Positions 55,020 through 62,245 of a DNA stretch of 64,000 nt are shown here, in pieces. The DNA is taken from positions 124,001 through 188,000 of the forward strand of contig JAMLHL010000008.1 in the NCBI GenBank assembly GCA_023957125.1, given 5' to 3'. The stretch is from Chitinophagaceae bacterium. Its GTDB lineage: Bacteria > Bacteroidota > Bacteroidia > Chitinophagales > Chitinophagaceae. The notes under the pieces are model-generated. The model did no database searches. It worked only from the letters and a program-made list of their open reading frames with translations, and was not told the DNA's origin. The translations under genes were made by a program, and so were the position numbers. Numbering within the stretch: the first letter of the stretch is position 1; the number at the start of each line of letters is the position of its first letter.

Positions 55020-55895
55020 ATGAAAAAATTTATCATTGATACTCATATTCATGTCTGGAACCTGGAAAAGGGAAGGTATGCATGGCTGGAAGGCGATACC
55101 AGCATTTTAAACCGGACCTATGAGATAGAGGAATTACTCCCTGAAATGGCCCGGACGCCGGTGGCTGCCGGGGTATTGGTGCAGGCGGCTAATACCCCCG
55201 AGGATACCGAATTCATGTTGGAAACCGCGAGACGGCATGAAGAGATTATAGGAATTGTTGGATGGCTTCCTTTGCAGGAGCCACAGAAAGTGGAAGCGCT
55301 TCTGAAAACACGTTTTCTGCAAGAGCCTTTTTTCAAAGGGGTGAGGCATCTGATCCACAACGAGCAGGATCCGCAATGGCTGTTACAGCCTGAAGTTCTG
55401 GATAGTCTTGGAATCCTGGCAGCAAACCATATTCCTTTCGATGTGGTGGGCGTCAACGATGATCATCTCAGAACGGTTATTGCTGTGGGTGAAAAAATTC
55501 CTTCTTTACGGATGGTATTGGATCATTTGAACCAGCCTCCGGTAAAATCAGGAAAACAGTTTGGTGGCTGGGGAGAATTGATCCGGGAAATATCTTCTAA
55601 CGGAAAGGTATATGCTAAGATTTCAGGCTTGGGTACAGCTTCAGGAAATCCTGCGGGCTGGACCGCTGAGGATATCACACCCTGCATTGAATATGTATTG
55701 GAGAAATTTGGTACGGATCGTTGCTTTTGCGGAGGAGACTGGCCGGTTTCCACCCTTGCCGGCAGCTATACGATGCATTGGCAACGATACACTGAAATTA
55801 TCCATCAATTACTGAAAGCAGAGGATGCGGAGAAAGTGTTTTTTAAGAACGCTTCTGTCTTTTATCGTCTCAATTATCAACCTAAACCCGAATAA
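55020..55895 (+). CDS. COG3618 amidohydrolase, likely sugar lactonase (L-fuconolactonase-like)
   Basis: 291 residues. An amidohydrolase-2 TIM barrel with the metal motif IIDTHIHVWN (His9, His11), RMVLDHLNQPP and CGGDWPVSTLAG near the C-terminal active-site Asp. Characterised COG3618 members include L-fucono-1,5-lactonases, and L-rhamnono-lactone hydrolases also occur in this family. In a locus with fucosidases and a mutarotase, opening of a 6-deoxy-aldonolactone is the best inference. The substrate is not proved by sequence. It is cytosolic. Confidence 0.82.
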   Translation: MKKFIIDTHIHVWNLEKGRYAWLEGDTSILNRTYEIEELLPEMARTPVAAGVLVQAANTPEDTEFMLETARRHEEIIGIVGWLPLQEPQKVEALLKTRFLQEPFFKGVRHLIHNEQDPQWLLQPEVLDSLGILAANHIPFDVVGVNDDHLRTVIAVGEKIPSLRMVLDHLNQPPVKSGKQFGGWGELIREISSNGKVYAKISGLGTASGNPAGWTAEDITPCIEYVLEKFGTDRCFCGGDWPVSTLAGSYTMHWQRYTEIIHQLLKAEDAEKVFFKNASVFYRLNYQPKPE

Positions 55896-55901
55896 GTTTT
55901 T

Positions 55902-56960
55902 ATGAATCTTCTCGCAGGTATTGGTTTTCATTTCACGGGCGCTTTCTCAGCCTCGGTATGTTATACGCCCCAGGAAAAAATAAAGGGCTGGTCGTGGCAA
56001 ACCTATTGGCTGATGCAGGCAGCCGTCTGCTGGTTAGTATTGCCGCTGGTTATTGCCTGGTTGACCATTCCGCAATTACAGCAGGTGCTTAAAGAAGCTC
56101 CGTCTTCGGCAATGACCAGTTCTTTTTTCTGGGGCATGTTGTACGGTATTGGCGGTACTGCATTCGGAATGGCCATTCGCTATATCGGATTTTCATTAAC
56201 CTATGCTATATCGGTGGGTATCTCCTGTGTGTTGGGTACTTTGCTGCCTCCTTTATATGAGGGTAAGTTGTTGACGATACTTCAGGGGAGTGGCGGCAAT
56301 ATTATCATTACGGGTATTATTGCAGGGGCCATCGGCATATTATTTTGCGGATGGGCGGGCAGGTTAAAAGAAAAAGATTATGCGGATCAGCAGAAAGAGA
56401 AAAACGGTCATTCTTTTTCAATAGGATTAGCCCTGTGTATTTTGGCTGGCATCCTATCAGCTTTTTATGGGTTTGCTTTGTTTCGCGGGCAGCCTGTTGC
56501 CGATGTGGCGGCTAAATATGGCGCCGGAAATTTACAGGGGAATGTGATCTATATTTTTTCCAATACCGGTGCGTTTGTTACCACGGCATTGTATTGCATT
56601 TATCTGCATAATAAAAACAGGTCGTGGAGGGAGTACAGATCCGTGCTTTCCGAAAAACCAAACGCTGATGGTTCAAAATGGTTAGGGATCAATTATGGCT
56701 TAGCCGTTCTCACCGGTGTTTTGTGGTACACACAGTTCTTTTTTTACGGACTCGGGCATACCCGGATGGGCGCCTATAAATTTACCAGTTGGGCGGTACA
56801 CATGATCATGCTGGTAATGATCAGCACCGTAATCGGGATTATTCTGAAAGAGTGGAAAGGCGTAAAAAGACATACTACCCGGATGTTGGCGCTGGCGCTG
56901 ATCGTTTTGGTGGCAGCCGTTCTCACGATTACCTATGGCAATTATTTAGGAGGAAATTAA
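55902..56960 (+). CDS. RhaT-like L-rhamnose/deoxy-sugar:H+ symporter
   Basis: 352 residues with about ten membrane helices. The N-terminus FHFTGAFSASVCYTPQEKIKGW, the GMLYGIGGTAFGMAIRYIGFSLTYAISVGIS segment, and the C-terminal LGHTRMGAYKFTSWAVHMIMLVM match the RhaT family of the drug/metabolite superfamily. It carries L-rhamnose with protons in enterics and could carry L-fucose or a glycoside here. It lies 6 bases after the lactonase gene and 5 bases before the oxidoreductase start, so the three are one tight unit. Confidence 0.88.
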   Translation: MNLLAGIGFHFTGAFSASVCYTPQEKIKGWSWQTYWLMQAAVCWLVLPLVIAWLTIPQLQQVLKEAPSSAMTSSFFWGMLYGIGGTAFGMAIRYIGFSLTYAISVGISCVLGTLLPPLYEGKLLTILQGSGGNIIITGIIAGAIGILFCGWAGRLKEKDYADQQKEKNGHSFSIGLALCILAGILSAFYGFALFRGQPVADVAAKYGAGNLQGNVIYIFSNTGAFVTTALYCIYLHNKNRSWREYRSVLSEKPNADGSKWLGINYGLAVLTGVLWYTQFFFYGLGHTRMGAYKFTSWAVHMIMLVMISTVIGIILKEWKGVKRHTTRMLALALIVLVAAVLTITYGNYLGGN

Positions 56961-56965
56961 AAGTC

Positions 56966-58027
56966 ATGAACCATTTAGATCACATCCGTTACGAAATACC
57001 GGTTATAGACCCTGGCAGCCCGGTAGTAATTATTGGCGCAGGGGGAATTGTGCAGGGTGCGCATTTGCCCGCATACCAACTGGCGGGTATAAGGGTAAAA
57101 GGGATTTTTGATATAGACATTCCAAAAGCGGAAAAACTGGCTGAGGCGTATAATATACCCCGGGTATATGGATCAATAGAACAAATGACGGGTGAAAATG
57201 GAAATAGTTGTATTTATGACATAGCTGTGCCGGGTAACCGGATCGCGGGATTGCTTGCCCAGCTTCCTGATAACAGTTATGTATTGATGCAGAAGCCCAT
57301 GGGAGAAAATCAGCAACAGGCGGAAAGCATATTGCAGTTGTGCAGAGAAAAGAATTTGACGGCAGGAGTGAATTTTCAATTGAGATATGCACCCTATGTT
57401 TTGATGGCTAAGGAGATGATCAAAGCGGGGGCTATAGGCGGGATTTGTGATGTTGAAATATATGTAAATGTATATACCCCCTGGCATCTTTGGAGTTTCC
57501 TGGAAGGTGCGGAAAGAGTGGAGATACTTTATCACAGTATTCATTATATTGACCTGGTGAGACACCTGCTGGGAGAACCCAGGGGTATTTTTGCCAAAAC
57601 AACCCGCCATCCTAAAATGGCAAAACTGCAGGAAGTGAAATCAAACATCATTTTTGATTACGGGGAATTTCTCCGGGTTCATATTGCTACCAATCATATT
57701 CATGATTTCGGACTACACAACCAGGATGCTTTCATAAAAATAGAAGGCACAAAAGGCGCTATTAAAATTAAACTGGGATTGTTGATGAACTATCCCGAAG
57801 GAGTAGAAGATGTTTTTGAATTTATATTGCAGGACGAACCATCCGCCTCATGGAAAAGTGTTCCCATTAATGGTTCGTGGTTCCCCCATGCGTTTATCGG
57901 CAGCATGCATGAAATAATAAAGGCAAAACATGGCATTATCAACCGACCGGATAATTCCGTGGAAGATTGCATAAACACCATGCGGCTGGTGGAAGAAGCG
58001 TACCGGCAAAATGCGTCTTTTCGCTGA
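56966..58027 (+). CDS. Gfo/Idh/MocA-family oxidoreductase (cytosolic)
   Basis: 353 residues from the ATG at 56966; an open frame extends upstream into the transporter gene but lacks conservation. NAD(P)-binding Rossmann domain VVIIGAGGIVQGAHLPAY, then YVLMQKPMGENQQQAES with the catalytic Lys of the EKP-type motif. The C-terminal domain has YHSIHYIDLVRHLLGEP. No signal peptide, so it is cytosolic. It could oxidise the imported deoxy-sugar to the lactone opened by the neighbouring COG3618 enzyme; this pairing is inferred. Substrate unknown. Confidence 0.85.
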   Translation: MNHLDHIRYEIPVIDPGSPVVIIGAGGIVQGAHLPAYQLAGIRVKGIFDIDIPKAEKLAEAYNIPRVYGSIEQMTGENGNSCIYDIAVPGNRIAGLLAQLPDNSYVLMQKPMGENQQQAESILQLCREKNLTAGVNFQLRYAPYVLMAKEMIKAGAIGGICDVEIYVNVYTPWHLWSFLEGAERVEILYHSIHYIDLVRHLLGEPRGIFAKTTRHPKMAKLQEVKSNIIFDYGEFLRVHIATNHIHDFGLHNQDAFIKIEGTKGAIKIKLGLLMNYPEGVEDVFEFILQDEPSASWKSVPINGSWFPHAFIGSMHEIIKAKHGIINRPDNSVEDCINTMRLVEEAYRQNASFR

Positions 58028-58349
58028 TCGGCCACCCGGAAGGAAATCTTACAAATGACGCCGGGGGTAGTTGCGTTACCCTCCTGATTCAATTTTTGTT
58101 GGGGTCAAACATCGTCTTTTCTGTATGAGCTGAATTTTCAAAAATGAAATTCTAAAATTGGGAAAATTTAAAATTTGAGGAACTGAGAGAGAAATTTCCT
58201 ATTTTACGCTTGTAGAAATTAACCACTGCATGAAGCCTTTGTTTTTTGATGTCAGATCTTTATTGAAAAATTCTTTGGAGATCATATATAAGGGGAGTGC
58301 AGATTGGGCCTGAAGCAAACGCAATAAACCATCCTTCATTTTATATTTT
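58028..58349. other. Intergenic gap inside the PUL
   Basis: 322 AT-rich bases without a gene between the two Gfo/Idh/MocA genes. No convincing promoter or terminator was found; the downstream gene may have its own weak promoter. Confidence 0.5.
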
Positions 58350-59573
58350 ATGCAAAGAAAAACTTCTCAAATCACCCGGCGCAAGTTTATCAGTATTGCC
58401 GGAATAACTTCTGTTGTAGGTGCTGTTGCGCCCCGATTCGCTTTTGCCGGGCCATTGGATACGGATCGGAAAATACGAATAGGTATAATTGGCGGAAGGT
58501 TTGGCGCCGGATTCTATTTTCACGAACACCCGCAGTGTATCGTGGAAGCGGTTAGTGATCTTCACGATGACCGGAGGGAACATCTAATGAAAGTTTATAA
58601 GTGTTCCAAAAGTTATCCATCCCTGGAGAAGCTGATCCTTGATCCTAAAATAGATGCAGTGTTTATAGCAACAGAAGCGCCTAATCATCACCGTCATGTG
58701 ATGACTGCCCTGGATGCCGGAAAGCACGTGCTTTGTGCGGTGCCCTGTGTAATGACACTTGAAGATTGTGAAACGCTGAGAGATAAGGTGAAAAGTACCG
58801 GTCTTACCTACATGATGGCGGAGACCAGCTATTACAGACAAAATACGATGTCGGTCAGAGTATTCTATAAAGAAGGGAAGTTTGGCCAGCTTATAAGTTC
58901 GGCAGCCGAGTATAATCATCCGGGGCTTGAGGTTCTTTTTTTTGAAGATAGTGGCGCCGCCACATGGCGTCATGGCTTCCCTCCTATGAACTATCCTACT
59001 CATTGTACCGCCTTCCTGATTTCAGTTACCGGAGAAAGACTCACAAGTGTTAGTTGTATGGGATGGGGAGACAACAGTCCGCTGCTTAGAAATAACATTT
59101 ATGATAATCCTTTCTGGAATGAAACTGCTTTTTTCGAAACGGATAAAGGAAGGCCATTCAGGGTGGAAGTAAACTGGAAAGGCGCCTACCAGGGCGCCGA
59201 ACGCGCTGAATGGAGAGGTTCTGAAATGAGTTTCTTTTCTTCTCATGGCGAAGGGGGAGAACACAAGATAGTCAGGGTGTCGCAAAAAAAAGGACAGGAC
59301 GATGCCGGTTTTGTACAGGAAGCAAATCTTGTTGAATCCTATCAGCAGCCGGCCTGGTGGAAAACGGATCTTTTACCCAAAGCCCTGCAGCACAACAGCG
59401 GACATGACGGATCGCATACCTTTATCACGCATGAGTTTATAGACGCGCTGTTGAATAATCGCCAGCCTACAGTAAATATTCACGAGGCGATCGCATATAC
59501 CGCGCCGGGTATCGTCGCTCATCAATCCGCATTAAAAGGAGGAGAATGCATGAAGATTCCCAATTTTGATTGA
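58350..59573 (+). CDS. Tat-exported Gfo/Idh/MocA-fold protein without the EKP lysine
   Basis: 407 residues. Twin-arginine signal (ITRRKFISIAGITSVVGAVA). A Rossmann domain IRIGIIGGRFGAGFYFHEHP, then AVFIATEAPNHHRHVMTALDAG. The usual EKP motif is replaced by LCAVPCVMTLEDC, so the conserved Lys is absent. The rest follows the family C-terminal domain (WRHGFPPMNYPTHCTAFLIS). Export by Tat with a bound cofactor fits other periplasmic family members. Whether it is an oxidoreductase or a glycosidase-like enzyme is open. It closes the PUL. Confidence 0.8.
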   Translation: MQRKTSQITRRKFISIAGITSVVGAVAPRFAFAGPLDTDRKIRIGIIGGRFGAGFYFHEHPQCIVEAVSDLHDDRREHLMKVYKCSKSYPSLEKLILDPKIDAVFIATEAPNHHRHVMTALDAGKHVLCAVPCVMTLEDCETLRDKVKSTGLTYMMAETSYYRQNTMSVRVFYKEGKFGQLISSAAEYNHPGLEVLFFEDSGAATWRHGFPPMNYPTHCTAFLISVTGERLTSVSCMGWGDNSPLLRNNIYDNPFWNETAFFETDKGRPFRVEVNWKGAYQGAERAEWRGSEMSFFSSHGEGGEHKIVRVSQKKGQDDAGFVQEANLVESYQQPAWWKTDLLPKALQHNSGHDGSHTFITHEFIDALLNNRQPTVNIHEAIAYTAPGIVAHQSALKGGECMKIPNFD

Positions 59574-59736
59574 CCTAAAGAGTCCGCAGAACTTAAGGGT
59601 TTGATCTGGGATCGCGCCAGTCTTTCGCTTCCCCCCGAACAACGGGTACAACAACGTGGTTGGAGAAACCCTTTTATCTGGTGGGCAATTGTTACTGTGC
59701 TTGTATTGTATTTCTTTATTCGATACAGATAAGGAA

Positions 59737-59980
59737 GGGTTTCTCACAGATGTCAGGGATGAACGTGGGGAAGGAAGATATAGGATATTATATCGTAGTG
59801 TAGTTTGTTCTGCGCGAGTCTGCGTGATCTGCGGGAGTTAGCGTTTCTCAAAGATAGCACGGATGGTCAGAGAGAAGGAAGAGATAGGGTATTATGTCGT
59901 AGTGTAGTTTGTTCTGCGCGAGTCTGCGTGATCTGCGGGAGGCAAAGTTTCCCACAGAATTTCACGGATGACCACAGAGG
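59737..59980. repeat. 104-base tandem repeat with a 45-base identical core
   Basis: The core TCGTAGTGTAGTTTGTTCTG (continuing CGCGAGTCTGCGTGATCTGC, then GGGAG) is identical at 59793-59837 and 59897-59941. The flanks (TTTCTCACAGATGTCAGGGA, TTTCTCAAAGATAGCACGGA, TTTCCCACAGAATTTCACGG) repeat with the same 104-base period, giving two full units and a partial third. It resembles a dispersed intergenic repeat seen in pieces at 14073. Confidence 0.8.
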
Positions 59981-60010
59981 GGGTAGGATATTTATTTCTA
60001 TGGGATGAAT

Positions 60011-60042
60011 AAAAAAAGCAGTCCTGTTACGGAACTGCTTTA
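60011..60042 (-). terminator. Terminator of the minus-strand lipoprotein gene
   Basis: Stem AAAGCAGTCC (60015-60024) with GGAACTGCTTT (60031-60041, one bulged A) and a loop TGTTAC, with seven T on the minus strand after it. It lies 24 bases beyond the stop at 60066. Confidence 0.8.
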
Positions 60043-60065
60043 ATCATTTTAGATAACAGTGATCC

Positions 60066-60515
60066 TTAGCCCTGTGTATTTACTTCTTTCACAATCAGGG
60101 ACTGCACGCCGTTTTTGTTGACTACCGTTCCGCTAACCGTGATTTTTTCGGCTGCATGCTGAAGCGCGGTTTTATAAGCATCCGAAGCATCATGGTCTTC
60201 CACCAATAGATACACCTGCCCGTTTTCACCTAAGATCCCTGCGGGCAAACCTTTATCCAGGCAGCCCTGGGCGCATTTTTTATGCGATTCACCGAGGGCG
60301 TCGTGATCCATGTAGCACGACATGTCTAGGATTTCACCGGTGATGGTTTGCGGTCCTGTTGCTACATTGGTGGCGGCGGTAGCGGCAACTGCCGGAGCGG
60401 TTGCGTCGGAATTTTCACTTGTCTTGTTATCAGGTTGTGAACAAGAGATAACAGAAAAAGCAAAAAATGCTGCTGAAAGCACTAAACCGGAAAGTTTGAT
60501 TTTTGCATTTTTCAT
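60066..60515 (-). CDS. Exported lipoprotein with DMSCYM...C motif
   Basis: About 149 residues from the ATG at 60515; an in-frame extension upstream is not credible. Lipobox VISC (Cys20). After an Ala/Thr-rich linker comes ITGEILDMSCYMDHDALGES with HKKCAQGCLDKGLPAGIL, a Cys/His-rich pattern found in small Bacteroidota exported proteins, possibly metal-binding. The C-terminal KITVSGTVVNKNGVQSLIV is an OB-like strand block. Its role is unknown. It is monocistronic and has a good terminator. Confidence 0.72.
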   Translation of the reverse strand: MKNAKIKLSGLVLSAAFFAFSVISCSQPDNKTSENSDATAPAVAATAATNVATGPQTITGEILDMSCYMDHDALGESHKKCAQGCLDKGLPAGILGENGQVYLLVEDHDASDAYKTALQHAAEKITVSGTVVNKNGVQSLIVKEVNTQG

Positions 60516-60693
60516 AATAATAAAATTATGTTTTAAAAAAGTTTGAAACGAAAGTACAATTTTTTTCGTAAGTGATTTTTCCTTATCTATAGTCCTGTTC
60601 TCTTTTCCCGGGCTTTCCATAAAAACACGTGCCGAAGCATTGTTGTAAAAACGGAAGAATATTGCTGTATCAAACGCTTCATTTAAGATTCAT

Positions 60694-60701
60694 TAAATTT
60701 G
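60694..60701 (+). promoter_or_regulatory. -7 box for the haem-binding protein gene
   Basis: TAAATTTG fits TAnnTTTG and lies 19 bases before the ATG at 60721. No clear -33 TTTG was seen. Confidence 0.35.
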
Positions 60702-60720
60702 TTATTATTAAAAGACAGGT

Positions 60721-61206
60721 ATGAAAATTTTGAAAAAGGTTTTGTTTATAGGTATGGCTATTTTACTGATTATTCAGATACCTTTTTTTACTCCCGAAAA
60801 GAACCAAATAAAAACAGACGGACTCCGGATAGATATCACTGATAAGTATGAAGTGCCTATGAATATCCAGATGGATTTGTATAATGGTTGCTACGACTGC
60901 CATTCCAACTACACCGAAAACTACCCCTGGTATTATCATATCCAACCGGTAAGCTGGTGGATGAACCTGCATATTCTGGATGCTAAAAAACATATTAACT
61001 TTTCGGAGTTTGCCGCCTACACCTCCGAAGAGGCGGCCGAAAAATTTGATGATCTGCGTAAAGTAATGGAAGATCGCAGTATGCCTTTAAAATCATATTT
61101 GTGGATGCATGATAAAGCCCGGTTAACGGAGCGGCAATATCAGCGCGTTGCCCGGTGGGCTAAAGCCATGCATGATAGTTTGTCGGTGGCTAACGGGCAT
61201 AAATAA
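60721..61206 (+). CDS. Haem-binding-domain protein (single CxxCH)
   Basis: 161 residues. An N-terminal membrane anchor (about 6-24) precedes a c-type haem attachment site CYDCH (Cys57, Cys60, His61), with the following NYTENYPWYYHIQPVSWWMN characteristic of the Haem_bd family (PF14376). MPLKSYLWMHDKARLTERQY supplies possible distal Met/His ligands. It should face the periplasm. It may carry electrons for an unknown partner. No cytochrome biogenesis genes are near. Confidence 0.88.
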   Translation: MKILKKVLFIGMAILLIIQIPFFTPEKNQIKTDGLRIDITDKYEVPMNIQMDLYNGCYDCHSNYTENYPWYYHIQPVSWWMNLHILDAKKHINFSEFAAYTSEEAAEKFDDLRKVMEDRSMPLKSYLWMHDKARLTERQYQRVARWAKAMHDSLSVANGHK

Positions 61207-61505
61207 AAGTTCCGTTTTTTCACTATCAGTGGGTGCCTCCAATGCTGTTAAAACAGGATGTGAAAGTATCCTTTTCCATCCAATTCAAAATCAGACTATT
61301 ATTTTTTTAACGACTGAAGTGTTGGGTTTGGTGCCTTGCCTGGTGCAGATCCCTCGTTTTGCGGGCGCAGCGGCCCGACCAATTTTAGAATGTGCCCCCG
61401 GGTTTTTTTCATGATTCAATATTTGAAAAGCCTGAGAAGATAATGAACTATAAATATGGGTAAATCATCTTTTTAAACCTGCAATTTTCTATCTTGCGAT
61501 CCGGC
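61207..61505. other. Intergenic region upstream of pcm
   Basis: About 300 bases without a gene. A possible weak -7-like TATCTTGC lies just before the pcm start. No repeat or hairpin stands out. Confidence 0.45.
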
Positions 61506-62180
61506 ATGAAAAAGTATGAGGACGAATATCGTCATAAAGGTTTGCGGCGCAAACTGATCGCTTCGCTGCAAAAGAAAGGGATTTCAGATCAACGGTTGCT
61601 GGAAGCCATGAACCGTATTCCAAGACATTTTTTTATGGACCTGGCCTTTGACCAGATCGCTTATGAAGACCGGGCCTTTCCTATCGGGGAAGGACAAACC
61701 ATTTCCCAGCCCTATACCGTTGCCTATCAAACCCAGTTGCTCGACGTGAAACCTTTTGATAAAGTGTTGGAAATAGGCACCGGAAGCGCCTACCAGAGTG
61801 TGGTATTGGCCGAATTGGGAGCCAGGGTATATACCATTGAACGACAGAAAAAATTATTCGACAGTAACAAGCATTTCAATTTTCTGAAAAAATATCCCGG
61901 CATCAAATTTTTCTACGGAGATGGTTTTGAGGGATTACCCACGTTCGCGCCCTTTGATAAAGTTCTCATTACGGCTGCCGCTCCACTGATCCCGCCTAAA
62001 TTGGTAGAACAGTTAAAAACGGGCGGAGTGATGGTACTTCCCGTGGACGAAAACCACGGGCAACGTATGATGAGAATTACAAAACTGGAAGACGGTTCCC
62101 TGAAAGAGGAAAGATTTGATGCTTTTTCATTTGTACCTATGCTGGAGGGAAAAACCAACGGGAATGAAAATCATACATAA
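61506..62180 (+). CDS. pcm: Protein-L-isoaspartate O-methyltransferase
   Basis: About 224 residues from the ATG at 61506; a TTG four codons earlier is less likely. Motifs: IPRHFFMDLAFDQIAYEDRA, GEGQTISQPYTVAYQTQLL, and SAM-binding VLEIGTGSAYQSVVLAELG followed by VYTIERQ. These define the PCMT family, which repairs isoaspartyl residues in aged proteins. The length is normal. It converges on the TonB-type receptor gene. Confidence 0.95.
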   Translation: MKKYEDEYRHKGLRRKLIASLQKKGISDQRLLEAMNRIPRHFFMDLAFDQIAYEDRAFPIGEGQTISQPYTVAYQTQLLDVKPFDKVLEIGTGSAYQSVVLAELGARVYTIERQKKLFDSNKHFNFLKKYPGIKFFYGDGFEGLPTFAPFDKVLITAAAPLIPPKLVEQLKTGGVMVLPVDENHGQRMMRITKLEDGSLKEERFDAFSFVPMLEGKTNGNENHT

Positions 62181-62217
62181 AGCAAAGCTGTTGACCCCTG
62201 TGACCAGCAGCTTTGCT
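62181..62217. terminator. Possible bidirectional terminator
   Basis: Perfect 10-base stem AGCAAAGCTG (62181-62190) with CAGCTTTGCT (62208-62217) and a 17-base loop between convergent genes. The T tracts are poor, so efficiency is uncertain. Confidence 0.5.
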
Positions 62218-62245
62218 ATGTTGAGCCGGTTTTTCATGGCAATCG

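Larger units (their letters stand above)
59574..60065. other. Intergenic region with 104-base tandem repeat
   Basis: About 490 bases without a gene, dominated by the repeat at 59737-59980 and closed by the terminator of the minus-strand lipoprotein gene (60011-60042). Confidence 0.6.

Noticed and set aside
56789..56965. Upstream extension of the Gfo/Idh/MocA frame inside the RhaT-like gene
   Set aside because: The added residues are not family-like and overlap the transporter; the ATG at 56966 directly precedes the Rossmann domain.
60516..60620. 35-residue extension of the minus-strand lipoprotein
   Set aside because: It would bury the lipoprotein signal peptide; the ATG at 60515 places the lipobox correctly.
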